A DNA stretch of 64,000 nucleotides from Symbiodinium natans (GCA_905221605.1 CAJNDS010002324.1:861501-925500), one strand, 5' to 3'; shown: positions 10,480 to 21,743, numbered from the stretch's first letter. The notes: a model not told the origin generated them from the letters alone. Numbers and translations: made by a program.

Positions 10480-11310
10480 GTCGACGGGTTCGGGGCATCG
10501 ACACTTGACCCCTTTGGTGCTGCCTTGCTTTGGGGGTTTGGGTGTTGTGTCGACGGGTTTGGGACATCGAGGCTTGACCCCTTTGGTGCTGCATTGCTCT
10601 GGGGGTTGGGTGTTTTGTCGACGGGTTTGGGACATCGAGGCTTGACCCTTTGGGGCTGAATTGTTTCAAAAGGTTGTGTGTTGCGCCCCCATGGTGCTGC
10701 ATTACTTTGGGGGTTTGTGTGCTGTGTCGGCGGGTTTGGGGCATCGAGGCTTGACCCCTGTCGTGCTGCATTGCTTTGGGTTTTGGGTGTTATGTCGACT
10801 TGTTTGCGACATCGAGGCTTGACCCCTTTGGTGCTGCATTGCTCTGGGGGCTGGGGCGTTGTGAAGAGTGGTCTGGGACATCGAAGCTTGACCCTTTGGT
10901 GCAGCATTGATTTGGGTTTTGGGCCAAGTTGTGGGTGTTATGTCGCCTGGTTTGGGACATCGAGGCTTGACCTTTTGGTGCTGTGTTGTTTTTGGGGGGG
11001 TTCGGTCCGGTGTTGTGTGGAAGGGTTTGGGACATCGAGGCTTGACCCCTTTGGCGCCGCATTGCCTCGCGGGTTTGGGTGTTGTGTCGACAGGTTTGGG
11101 ACATCGAGGCTTGACCCCTTTGGTGCTGCATTGCTTTGGGGGTTTGGGTGTTGTGTCGACAGGTTTGGGACATCGAGGTTTGACCCCTTTGGTGCTGCAT
11201 TGCTTCGCGGGTTTGGGCGTGGTGTCGAGGGGTTTTGGACATCGAGGCTTGACCTGTTTGGTGCATTGCTCTGGGGGTTTGGGCGTTGTGAAGACTGGTT
11301 TGGGACCCGC
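10480..11310. repeat. 69-bp minisatellite, about 12 copies
   Basis: Unit anchor: GTTTGGGACATCGAGGCTTG followed by ACCCCTTTGGTGCTGCATTG. Three successive GTCGA anchors lie at 11,086, 11,155 and 11,224, giving a period of exactly 69 bp. Because 69 is a multiple of three and the unit has few stops, long ORFs appear in several frames on both strands and translate as 23-residue repeats. I do not call any of them a gene. Confidence 0.9.
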
Positions 11311-11515
11311 TAAAACCTCTAAAAACCCCCGAACCCCTAACGACCCTAAACCCCCAAACCCCAAAACCCTATGAACTACACGTCTGCAAGGAGAGTTTCG
11401 GCCTGCGCGGGACGCGGAGGCTCCGGCGGGCCCCGCTGGCCGCTACGGAAGCCGCGCAGTCGCTCCTGGAGGGCTTATAAGGCTTATTTAGGTGTTGTTT
11501 TTGGTTTTTGGTTTT

Positions 11516-11612
11516 TGGTTTAGGGTTTAGGGTCGAGGGTTTAGGGTTAGGGTTTAAGGCTTAGGGCTTCGGGCTTAGAGCCTAGGGGGTTCGGGTTTAG
11601 TTTAGGGTGGCC
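11516..11612 (+). repeat. Degenerate telomere-like tract
   Basis: GGTTTTT words pass into TTTAGGG, TCGAGGG and CTTAGGG variants. Confidence 0.65.
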
Positions 11613-11853
11613 GAGAGTAGTTGGGAGTAGCTGCGGGAGGTTAAGGTGGCTTAGGAAAGCTCGAGGATGCGGGACTGTAGTGTTCAGGGTTTGCAGGGCT
11701 ACTGTGCAGTCTTTTTTTTGGCCTAGGGTTGCAGATGAAGGCTGGAGTCTACACTGCCAAAAGCTCTGGCAGAGGCTCATCGTCTTGCGGGTAACCTGGA
11801 AAGGCCTTGGGTGGGAGCCCCTTCCTACTGAAACCGGAATCCCATTGAGTGGT

Positions 11854-11972
11854 GGCATACTTTGGGATGTTCCCCCCTTGTACTAACAGCCCATAATAGG
11901 GATGTTAGTACCCCCTATAATACTCCCGATTAAGGACTGTTAGCACAAAGGGGGAGCATCCCAAGCCGTACT
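11854..11972. mobile_element. Foldback element, family A, second copy
   Basis: The 103-bp element (11,862-11,964) starts TTGGGATGTTCCCCCCTTGT and ends AGGGGGAGCATCCCAA, with imperfect inverted repeats along its length. Flanking 8-mers GGCATACT and GCCGTACT match at six of eight positions, consistent with an aged target-site duplication. No transposase. Confidence 0.7.
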
Positions 11973-12093
11973 TGTATCAGCGACCGCAATCCGAGCAGAT
12001 GGGGGCTTTGGGGCTACTCAACGTCAGGGCTTCACGATCCAAACAGCACGCAGCAGCGGTCCAGGAACTCAGCATCTTCCTGAGCTTTCTGCT

Positions 12094-12155
12094 TAGGGTT
12101 TAGGGTCTAGGGTCTAGGGTTTAGGGTTTAGGGTTTAGGATTTAGGGTTTAGGGG
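12094..12155 (+). repeat. Interstitial telomeric array with TCTAGGG variants
   Basis: TTTAGGG units with two consecutive TCTAGGG variants. Confidence 0.8.
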
Positions 12156-12365
12156 GGAAGAACATCCCGAGCACCAGCAAAGACGTCAGGGGACGACAGC
12201 CCACAAGATCGACCAAGCTTCTCGTGCTTCCTTGGCAAGAAGACGCCGTGGGTTGTTGCCCACTTCTGTCAAGGCAAAATCGGCTGTTCCATGCTCATGC
12301 AAAGGCTCTTGTGGATCGCACATGGCTGAAACTATTTAAAGATTGTAAACTTTAAGCTCCCAACG

Positions 12366-12460
12366 GTTTAGGGTTTAGGGTTTAGGGTTTAGGGTTTAGG
12401 GTTTAGGGTTTAGGGTTTAGGGTTTATAGGGTTTAGGGTTTAGGGTTCGGGTTTAGGGTT
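12366..12460 (+). repeat. Interstitial telomeric array TTTAGGG
   Basis: About 13 units with a TTTATAGGG insertion variant and one TTCGGG variant near the right end. Confidence 0.9.
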
Positions 12461-12461
12461 A

Positions 12462-14255
12462 TCTTGATCCATGTATGAGCTCGCCTGCCAGCTGTTGGCT
12501 GGGACCATACCATATCGAGGCTGCGTCTTTGCCCTCAGCTGGATGCACAGCAACATGGCAGCACCGACAGCGCGGACTCAACCCCGCTGAGATTGTGGTA
12601 CAGGAATGTCGAGAAGCAGCCAAAACAAACAAAGATTAAAAAAACTTCCTCGTAGCATCAGGCCACCCAATCCTCACGGTTGCGCCACCCGCAGCTGTAA
12701 ATCCAGTATCCGGATGCCTGCAGCGGTACTGGGATTCCATGGTTTAACTCAGAAGCACACAGGGCAATTCATCACAGGAATGATCAGAGGCTCGGACGCA
12801 TTCGGGACTTGCCTAGGCCCAACAAGTGTAGGCTGAATTTCCGGTTACCACGATGTGAAATCAGTGGGCATCTGTGGGCAATGACCCCATTTGCCCAACC
12901 CGGCGGCGGCCACCACTTGCCATTCTTGTCGACAATGGCACCTGCCATTGTGAGGCAGCGTTGGCCACATGAAGCGATGGCAGAGGTGCTAAGACAAGTC
13001 CGTCGGGCGCGGGGGCCAGTCCACGCCCAAGGGCCAGTTGGGCGGCGGATACGGTCTGTTCGGGTTCTTGACCTACCACAGAACAAGCCCAGGCCACCGC
13101 AAAGTTTCACAAAACTCTAAGACTTAGGAAGTTTACAAAGAGTGGGCACAGGGCCTCGAAGTAGAGGGCGTTCCGGGCAGTCGGGTGCCACCTTAATTCA
13201 GAAAATCACGAGATCCTCCGCTCAATGGACGCTGCGCCGAGGCCACGACATGTGGATCCCAGAGTGACGAGGCACGGAGGCCAAAGGCCCCCGAGGCCCC
13301 ATCCCCGGTTTCCTGGGCCCTGTCATCGGCAGGCCTGCGTGGAGTCGGGCCGCCTGACTCAAGAAAAAAACACGAAATCCGCGTCAAAGCTGTTGAGCCG
13401 CAACCGCCAAAGGCCATCCCCGAGTTTATCTCGAGATCTCGGCACCCAGCCTCCTCGGCATCTTGAGGTCCATCAGGGCCTGGAAACGCCCACCATGCCC
13501 GCTGCAAGGCTTGCGCGCAGGTCTTGTGCAGAGCGCAGTCTGAGCGCGGTGGCGGGGAGGCCCAGCCCAGCCGAAGACCTCGTTCCTCTCGCTGGGGTTG
13601 ATGCCGCTGGGCAGCGGCCAATGGACCCAATCCTTAGAATCAGGCACTACCACCGCGTGGCGACCACGCACGTGTCTGCATGTCAGCGTGGCGACCGGTT
13701 TCCATCTGCTGCTCCCCTGACACTCCATGGTCTGAGCTGAGGAGATGTCCAGGATGGTCTGCAGGGCAAGAAGTAGGAACGGCCAAGAACAGACAACGGT
13801 CCAAGCAAGGGACCGCAGTGGGATTCTGTGGGCAATTCGCAACTGCCCTCCCTGGCCTGCTTCACTGCACCACCCAATCCTTGGGACAACGGAGGCCATC
13901 AAAATGCATCAATCCCTCAAGGGCTTCCTGCAAGAATGACAGCGCTTGAACCATTCAAGTCGAATGATCCGCCAGGCTTCGCAGCAGCCACGCGGCCAAG
14001 TCCTGCGGTCAATGGGACGCGTCGCAGAGCCCCCACAAGAAAGAGGCCAAAAGGAATGGCAGTGCCCTCCTCGGTAGGATCTGCGCTGCGGACATCGAGA
14101 GGGCCTCAGACACAGGATTGTCATGCACAAGATTCTGAACCGTAACCCTCTATCCAACCCTGTCCAACCCGATCCAACCCTCCACACCCAAGAAACCCTC
14201 TCCAACCCGAAAACAAGCCCACTGAGCCTTAAACCCCCATGAGCCCCCCCAAACC
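12462..14255. other. Unique, moderately GC-rich sequence without a confident gene
   Basis: Long overlapping ORFs exist on both strands (for example 13,225-13,740 plus and 13,426-13,902 minus). They conflict and show no domain or repeat conservation. Exons of an unrecognised gene cannot be excluded. Confidence 0.4.
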
Positions 14256-14261
14256 CTGCCA

Positions 14262-14345
14262 AACCCAACAACTTACTGTTAAGGGATTATATTATATAGG
14301 GTACCCTATTTCCCCCATACCCTACAAACCAACAGTACGTCAAAC
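14262..14345. mobile_element. Foldback element, family B, short copy
   Basis: The left arm is TTACTGTTAAGGG. The right arm is CCCTACAAACCAACAGTA, whose complement matches the family B end. The centre holds TATATAGGGTACCCTATT, itself palindromic. Confidence 0.55.
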
Positions 14346-14428
14346 CCTGTCGGACATCTTGGGAGCCCCGCTCCCAACTTGTGATCTCAGCTCGGCGCCC
14401 TCAGGGCATCCAAGGGGTGAGGAATGTA

Positions 14429-14521
14429 GGGTTTGAGGGTTTGAGGGTTTGAGGGTTTGAGGGTTTGAGGGTTTGAGGGTTTGAGGGTTTGAGGGTTTGA
14501 GGGTTTGAGGGTTTGAGGGTT
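14429..14521 (+). repeat. Octameric telomere-like array TTTGAGGG
   Basis: Eleven to twelve perfect copies of the 8-mer TTTGAGGG, not mixed with the 7-mer. The minus-strand ORF through it is an 8-residue repeat and is not considered coding. Confidence 0.95.
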
Positions 14522-14945
14522 TTCGAGTTTCAGGGTAGACCTGTGCAGTTCGAAGGTATGTTCCCATATTCAGGGGCCCTTTTCAAAACCTACGTGGTAA
14601 GGGCCGCCAAGTCACAGAGCTGGCCGCCAAGAAGCTGGAGTCCAGAGCTGACTTCAACGTTCCAGCCGGCATGGGTCAGTAGCGGCAGCTACAGGCACTT
14701 GGGGGCTGTTTCGAAGTATGGTTTAGGGTTTAGGGTTTGAGGTTTAGGGGTATCGATGAATATCCCATCTTCCTTTCTTTGCTTACGGCACCTTACTATA
14801 CAAACTAACCCCCTCGCGCGACCGGCAATGATGTGGCATCCAACTCACTGATTCCTAGCCTTGCAATGGCCAAGGCTTCCGCCAGCTTCAGAACTCCAAG
14901 GAACAAACCCGCAACCATAAATCCATAAAGAACCCTCACCCCCTC

Positions 14946-15012
14946 CCCTAAACCCTAAACCCTAAACCCTAAACCCTAAACCCTAAACCCTAAACCCTAA
15001 ACCCTAAACCCT
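14946..15012 (-). repeat. Interstitial telomeric array CCCTAAA
   Basis: About 9.5 perfect units, preceded by a short TTTAGGG tract at 14,721-14,750 in the opposite orientation. Confidence 0.95.
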
Positions 15013-16760
15013 CTGTCATGCAAGGGCTGATGACATCATGGCTCGGAGCCGTCAAAGGTGCTTCAGGCCACAAGCTTGGACCTCCTGGCTCATGGAAGCC
15101 GACCGGGACTTACTGCTTTGAGGTCCCGTCTAAGGATTTGGGGCTTAGCTTATAAGCAGGAACCCATTGGCACTTCGGTTTCTGTGTCGGCTCGCTCCAG
15201 GGCATTGGCGTGGGGATGGGAAACTTGCACCCCGGGTTCAGACACCGCTTCAACTGGAGCTGTGATCCATCGAGCAGGAATCATAACAAAACTCGAGTAC
15301 AGCTGGGGGACTTCAGGATGCAGAGTCCAGCCGGTCACCCAGGATTACAATGCTCAGCGACAGTATCTTCGACGGAACCCACACTCAAGCTAGCAGCTTG
15401 CCTTGCTATAGTTTGGATGCAGATCCCTCAGGCCCTAAAGCCCAAAGAAGCCTGCAGCCGAGGATTTGTGGAACTGAGATCGCGATATCGGTGTGGCTGT
15501 GAACCCCACTTTTTTTGCTACAAAGGGTTTGTAACAAGGTAAGGTTGTTCTCTTTCAGAAAGGTTCACAACCCAAATGGCCAATGTACACGTCTGGCTCT
15601 CAGGGCGCTGAGCTGAGATCCGAAGTTGGGACCCCAAGTCGTGACCGCAGGCCTGCATCTCTCATGCTTCTATCGACAGAACCTGATCGCAACAATCGGG
15701 ACTGCACACTCGCTCTCATTCTGTTCCCATGTCACTTCAACCCAGCCTGCGTCTGCGAACAAACAGACCCCCCCCCGCCCACCTTCCCGGGATCATGAAT
15801 TACTCAGATGTCGGAGACGAGGCCTCCATACCTGAGCCCATGTCATGCACAACCAGACTTACATTGCTCCGGCCCGGCCGATGAACCGATGAGTGAAAGG
15901 CCCGCACGAGGGGCTCCTCCCCAGCATGTGCTAATCCAACTGCCCACTAAGGACAACACAGCCTGGTAAAGGCTGGACTGCACCTTTCCAGTCCTTGCCC
16001 ATGACAGCAGCACAAGTGGTCATAACTGTGCGCACGACTTTGGGAACAAGCAGAAAAGGAAGGGCACTTAAGCATCCATACGCGACCGTAGACTTTCTTG
16101 CACAAACTGATCAGTGACTATACCTGGAAAGCACATCTATTCAAAGCACTCAACCTCTAAACCCTTGAAACTTAGATAGAAAGAGATGGAAAGGCAGCTA
16201 AAATCACCAGGAAACCAAGGCGTGCACTCGCGGGCCAAATCCTCCCCCTTCGAAGCGCCCTGACGGTTTCGGAGCGTTTTGGGCTTGGGATGGTTTAGAT
16301 AATGGTGAGGACTTTGTAGTTGACAAAGCTGCTTCGGTACGAGTGCCGGATTTGACCCGGCCTGGGCGTCCCACCAAAAATCCACCCAGAATCGCAAGCA
16401 TCTCACCATAAATGTGGCCAAAGTGCAGTCGGCCCGAGTTAAAACAACAAAGTAACAAAGCCTCTCTGGCAGGGAAGCTTTATTGACTCTAACGCTTTAA
16501 CGGTTTTTCCGACTATCACGTATCGCGGTTCCTTCCGTCTTGCCTTTTCAGCGGACACGCAGGCAAACTGCCCTGAGGAAAAAAGATCTCCGACTCTCAC
16601 CGTCACTGACAAAAAGGCTGTTGAGCATCAGTCTTGAAATCTCCCTTGTGCAAGACAACATGCGCCTGGCCTGGAGACTCCTGAGGTGCTTCTCCATGGC
16701 CTTGTCAAAGGAGCACGATGGGCTCACTCTCACGTCTCATGCAAAGCACTGGGCTGCACA
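15013..16760. other. Unassigned sequence
   Basis: No ORF with recognisable features. A C-run is present at 15,768-15,776. Confidence 0.5.
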
Positions 16761-16767
16761 AGCCTCA

Positions 16768-16860
16768 ACCCTAACCCCGAAACCCCAAACCCTAAAACCC
16801 TAAACCCGAAGCCCATAAACCCCACAACCTCAACCCCTAAACCCTTCACCCCAAACCCCT
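16768..16860 (-). repeat. Degenerate CCCTAAA-like tract
   Basis: Units such as CCCCGAAA, CCCCAAA, CCCTAAAA and CCCATAAA, strongly mutated. Confidence 0.6.
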
Positions 16861-16979
16861 TATGTCCGACTAAGTCCCCAGACATCCACTTTGATCGTCA
16901 GGTTCTGAATCAGGCCCAAGGCATCCTGGAAAGGAGCGCCAGCTTTGGGGTCCAGGGGTTTAGGGCTTATGGGGTTTAG

Positions 16980-18405
16980 GGATTCAGAGGGCCCGGTTTC
17001 GAGGTTTAGTTTGCAGAGGGGCTTGCAAGACCACATAGTGTTGAGGGCTTATGCTTTGGGATTGCTTTGGGTTTAGGGTTGATTGAAGGTCCATACCTAC
17101 GTGCACAAGTTCTCAATTTGCACAGAAAAAACAACAAGGACCCAAGCAAGGGACCCTTGTTTTCAGAACTACACATGCGACCTTGCTCTCGATTGGGTTC
17201 TATATGCTTCAAGGTGCCCACACAGGAAACTCTAAACCCCCGCATGCATCTTGCACAAGTGCGAGATATATAAAGAAAATCAATTGCATCGAAACTGGCG
17301 CAGAGAAGTGCAGACGAAAGTTTAGTTTCTGGCAAAGCTGGGCCCCAGGCAGAATTCGAGCCGCTGGCAGAAAGCGGGCAGACCACGCCAAGTGAGGAGA
17401 ATGGCGCCGAGCCTGGCATGATACGGTGTTTCCCTCATCACGGCGCGCCTGTCACTCCTCAACCTTGAACAGTTACATACGCTTCAGCACGCGCGCGGTG
17501 CCTGTCCCTGCTAGCATCCTGGCGAACGCTGGCCCAGCCGCAGCTTTGCAGAAATTTGAACCGCGGAGAGACCCTAACCGGCTCTAACCATTTCGAACTG
17601 ATGGTTGCGCGAGTGAGACCCTACAAGGCACAAGGTCCTGACCCGAGCAGTTTGCGGTTGATCATCCAAGTCAAGCCCAGTAAGCGCCACGGGTCACCAC
17701 CTAACCTCTGCCTTGCCATCTGGACACTAGAAACCCAGCACTGGCAAAAGCGCCTCCGTCACCATCGCTTCTGGCTGTGAAGGAAGCCTCTGCAGCACCC
17801 GTACTACAGAGTCCATGGACGTTTGATCTGCTGTATTGACTCGTGATTTTTGAAAGGTTTGGGCCACGGTTTGGGAAACATCTCAGGATGAGTCTGGCCG
17901 GGTCACCTAAACCCGATGCGCTTGTAGGTGTTTGGCCGGTACCCAGCACTCGTTAGCATGGTTGCGCCTGGAAGCAACCTCCGACAAGATCGAATCTACT
18001 CAGTCAGCTTGCCGGTGAAGTGTCCCAATTCTTATCACAAAGCTCCCCATTGCACACACCGTTTCCCCATGGATGTGACACCGCGATGCAGCGAGGCGTT
18101 GGTGAAGCCCATCATTGCAGAGTTGTCCCCAAACAGTGATCATAGGGGAGAATTTGGAGTTGGCTACATCCCAGAAGCGCTGCGTGACCCAGGAGCATGT
18201 TCCCTGGATCCAGAAGTGTAACGTTCTTTGGCCCTGGCGGGTTTAGAGTAAAGGGTTCACGCGGCGGGATCAAGAAAAAGACGGGGGAGGACCGGGGAGG
18301 AGATGTTGGATTCTACAGCAGGGTCGAAACTCTGACCGCCACATTTTGGGTTCCCATGCCCAGGGAGCTCCAACTCCAAGAAAAAGAATGATACGCAGGC
18401 TCTTG
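16980..18405. other. Unassigned sequence
   Basis: Short ORFs on both strands, none recognised. Confidence 0.5.
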
Positions 18406-18409
18406 CGCG

Positions 18410-18906
18410 GTCTTTCTTACGCACGCAGAACACCTGAATATTATGAGCTTATCTTTTTTGTCGTTCTCTCGTTTCTTGTCTTTGTTCACGAGGAAATAGA
18501 AAGAAGAGAGACCGAAGTCATGCGATCATATTGGGAGTAACGAGTAGCAGATTACGGCTTTTCAAATGCGATATCATAGTACTACTTATAGAAAACCAAT
18601 AATTTGTACTTTTTGCCTCATGCCCCTACTAAGCCCATTATTTCCTTTCATTATATATTTTTCTATACATATAACAAGACTTGAAAACCAAGAATGATAT
18701 TATGCGCGTGTGCTCACTATATTCGTGCCTTCATGATACCCATTTATTCTTGCGGGCGACAAGAGTAACATAGTGGACCTGCGGAAATAGTATTAACAAT
18801 CAGTGCTTGAGCACAAAGAGAAATAATATTGCTCACGCCCCCAAAACCCTCAATTTAACCTATTTAAAAGGGTTTTTGGGCCCGCTGTTAATCGTAATAA
18901 CGCTGC
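18410..18906. repeat. Dispersed repeat D1, copy 1, left part (AT-rich)
   Basis: It is clearly homologous to about 37,310-37,879. Shared stretches include TCGTTCTCTCG, CCGAAGTCATGC, TTTGTACTTTTTGCCTCA, ATTCTTGCGGGCGACAAGAG and GTTAATCGTAAT. It is more AT-rich than its surroundings and has no long ORF. It may be part of a non-autonomous mobile element. Confidence 0.8.
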
Positions 18907-19382
18907 GGGTTTAGGGTTTAGGGTTTTGGGTTGAGGGTTTAGGGTTGAGGGTCGAGCCAGAAGCCCTGCAAAACACCGACAGGCCGCAATCCCTGCCCTA
19001 TCATCTGTCAGAAGGGGCCCCCCCTGCGCGACACGGACTGGGGTTCTAGGGTTCTACGGTTTAGGGTTTAGGGCTTAGGGTGAAGTACGTAGAAGGACGA
19101 CCCCTGTTTCGTGTTACCGTGCCCCGACCCCTTCTCTCTGTTACAAATTGAGACCGGTTCGCTGTTACAGGGGGCTGTTACGCACCACTTGTTGCTGCAG
19201 GGGGGGGGGGGGCTGTAGGGGGAGGGGACAGAAGGCCACGTGCGTGTGATAGAGACTTGGGTGGGGCCCACGATTGATGGCATATCCTTTGTTATCAACT
19301 GTACCTAAAAAGCAATCCGAATGTAAACGACCATCGCAGCCCACAACACCTGCTCCGCAATGCCCGAGACATCCAGGGTAAC

Positions 19383-19743
19383 AAAAGCTATGATACCACA
19401 CAGTAGTACATCTATAGTACTGGCCATGTCTCCGCAGTACTGGACTCGGCCGCTGGTTTTACATTGCTCTGTGGCACAAGCTTAGTAACTGCTAGTTTTT
19501 CATTGCTTTGTAGCCCAACATGTGAATGTTATCAATTTGTTCTTCCTGATCGTTTTACAAGGAATCCTTGACTTCGGGGCCGTCCTCAGGTCCTTCGGGA
19601 AAGTTCCAGAACAGGGTTATTTACCAAGCCCACGTGTCACGCGCAAGGCCCTCCACCACGAACGTCCCAGCCCTGGCACGCGCCTGAAACACGTCTCGCC
19701 AATGACGTTGCAGGGCAGCCTGTCGGCTTGCAACTTTGGCGCT
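19383..19743. repeat. Dispersed repeat D2, copy 1
   Basis: Homologous to 22,572-23,088: shared CACAGTAGTACATCT, CCATGTCTCCGCAGTACTGG, TTATTTACCAAGCC and GCCTGTCGGCTTGCAACTTT. It lacks most of the internal tandem units of copy 2. Confidence 0.85.
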
Positions 19744-20369
19744 GGGATCGTTCGGGCGCAGGGCGAATCAAGGGACGAAGATTCCTACCTCTCAACCCTG
19801 AACCCTAAACGGTTGCAGCCCTAGAGGTTTCCCTTAACATGCGCCTACTATGGCCCTTATTTTCCTAAGGCATCTTTAAAAGGGCCAAGGGCACAACCTT
19901 AGGCTCCAAGGTAGTGCCCCATGAATCTTGGGCCTCTCCGCCCTGCAGCCTAATCCCTGCACAGGTAAGGTTGAGGTTGGCGTAAAGGCTTCAGGGGGTT
20001 TTAGGGCGTAGAGGGTTATTCAGGCGTAGTTTCTTAAGGGTTTAAGGTGGGATCGCTAAGGGGCAGTTCCTGCGGAGCTTATTTTGGGTGTCGAAAGGCT
20101 ATAGGGCCCAAGGCCTGCGGAGTATGTTGTGAAGTGTGTCTCCCAAAATTAGGGGTAGTAGGTTTGGGCTTCAAGAAAAGGCATTTTACAAGGGAGATGT
20201 GACCTCGGCTGTACACTGTACACTCCTGACTAGGTGATATTTCACAAGGGTTTAGGGTTTTAGGGTTTTAGGGGCTTGGGGTTTAGGCGCCCAGGCCAGC
20301 GGGAGCAAAAAAACATGAGCTGAACCCGCCTCGTCGCTTGAAGCGGAAAGAGACCTCGCACGCGCGAGC

Positions 20370-20481
20370 GCGTGCATGTGATGTGAGCGCGCGTGCTTGC
20401 ACGTGCGTGGGCGTGCGCGGGCGTGCGTGCGGGCGGGCGTGCGTGCGGGCGGGCGTGCGTGCGGGCGTGCGTGCGCGTGGG

Positions 20482-20549
<68 letters not shown>

Positions 20550-20562
20550 TGTGTGTGTGTAG
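20370..20562 (+). repeat. GCGTGC tract, (GA)n and (GT)n block
   Basis: Alternating purine-pyrimidine GCGTGCGTGCGGGCGG repeats, then about 29 GA dinucleotides, then a short GT run. The first part can adopt Z-DNA. The GA run is a polypurine tract. ORFs across it are low complexity. Confidence 0.9.
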
Positions 20563-20888
20563 AGGGGTGCTATGATGGGAATTTTGGGGTTTAAAGGGTT
20601 ATCGGGGTTATAGGGTGTACAATAATTAGGCGTTTGTAGAGGTTTTATCGGGGCTCCGAGTGCAAGTTGAACTCACGCTTTAGGGCTTGCCACTCGCAGG
20701 ATTTTCCAGGTTCTTGAGCGAATGATCGGCTCCCGCGCACGTCAATGCCACCGGGCCCAAATTCTGGACCCGTCCTAAGCCCTGGACCCTAAGCAGCCCT
20801 TTACCCGATCAGGCATGTTTGGGACTCGTTTCCAAACCCAATGCCCCTAACCTAAATAGGCGACCGCCCCCACCTTCTGAGGACCGTG

Positions 20889-21165
20889 AAAAGTTCAAGT
20901 ACCCTCAGAACGTCACTTTCGCAAGAGCCCCGACTGCATACCACCCAGCCATTTCGTCCTGCCCGCTGCAGTTTGGGGACCTTCTCAGGAATGAGCTACG
21001 GACCCCACCTAGATGCCGCTACAGTAAGAATCTGGGGTCGAGGCATCCTGGCTCTCCTGCATGGCAAGGGCGCTGAGTGTCTACTGATTTCTTTAGCGCT
21101 TCTTCGCGTGGCGTGCTAGTCAAGAATTCAGGTTGAAAGCCTCAAACGGACAAGCACACCATGTC
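20889..21165. repeat. Dispersed repeat D1, copy 1, right part
   Basis: Homologous to 37,880-38,030: AAGTTCAAGTACCCTCAGAA, CGCAAGAGCCCCGA, TACCACCCAGCC, then TGAAAGCCTCAAACGGAC. In the 37-kb copy this part directly adjoins the AT-rich left part. Confidence 0.75.
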
Positions 21166-21171
21166 AATTGC

Positions 21172-21291
21172 CCTTGCCCCACTTGCCCCACTTGCCCCAC
21201 TTGCCCCACTTGCCCCACTTGCCCACTTGCCCCACTTGCCCCATTTGCCCTACCCACTTGTCCAACTTGCCCCACTTGCCCCACTTGCCAC
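21172..21291 (+). repeat. 9-bp minisatellite CTTGCCCCA
   Basis: About 13 copies of CTTGCCCCA with minor variants. The unit length is a multiple of three, giving spurious Pro/Leu/Cys-rich ORFs in all frames. Confidence 0.95.
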
Positions 21292-21299
21292 GGTGCCCC

Positions 21300-21440
21300 T
21301 GCGGATGGGGGAGAAGGAGAGAGGCGGAGGGGGAGGGGGAGGGGGAGGGGGAGGGGAGGGCGGAGGGACGGGGGGGAGGGAGGAGGGACGGGGGGGAGGG
21401 AGGAGGAGAGATTCAATCAATCAAGGGGGGGGGGGGGGGT
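21300..21440 (+). repeat. Polypurine GGGGGA tract with poly-G
   Basis: An almost pure purine strand (GGGGGA, GGGAGGGAGGAGGGACGG) ending in a G14 run. It follows directly after the pyrimidine-rich minisatellite. Confidence 0.9.
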
Positions 21441-21707
21441 TTTTAGGGAAGTGAACATTATGCTGTCATGAGCTACGCTATGGTAACATGCTAGTGCAAA
21501 ATTGCACGAGTAGCATTGTTTAGGATGAATATGACTTGTGAAGATTTGGATTGGCATCGAATTGTCGTGATATTGCGCTACCTGGACTCTGCATCACTGA
21601 TGGCAAGATGGGAAAAATTGACTGGCCTCTTCACAGAAGATGGGCCCAGCCTGAATGGACGCATCATGGAGAACGAAAGGCAGCGGCATGACCTCAGAGT
21701 GGAAATC

Positions 21708-21711
<4 letters not shown>

Positions 21712-21743
<32 letters not shown>

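Larger units (their letters stand above)
18907..20888. mobile_element. About 2 kb of sequence interrupting repeat D1
   Basis: The corresponding D1 copy near 37.88 kb has no such sequence between its left and right parts. The segment opens with TTTAGGG-type units and contains a second telomere-like tract near 19,055-19,081, a G-run at 19,201-19,212, dispersed repeat D2 and a GCGTGC/GA/GT simple-repeat block. No transposase or clear terminal repeats were seen, so the mechanism is unknown. The alternative is deletion from the 37-kb copy. Confidence 0.55.

Noticed and set aside
10678-11364. Long ORFs (155-220 codons) on both strands
   Set aside because: They only translate the 69-bp minisatellite. 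Several frames on both strands are open because the unit lacks stops.
12809-13902. Several overlapping ORFs of 100-170 codons on both strands
   Set aside because: Mutually conflicting and without conservation or domain evidence.
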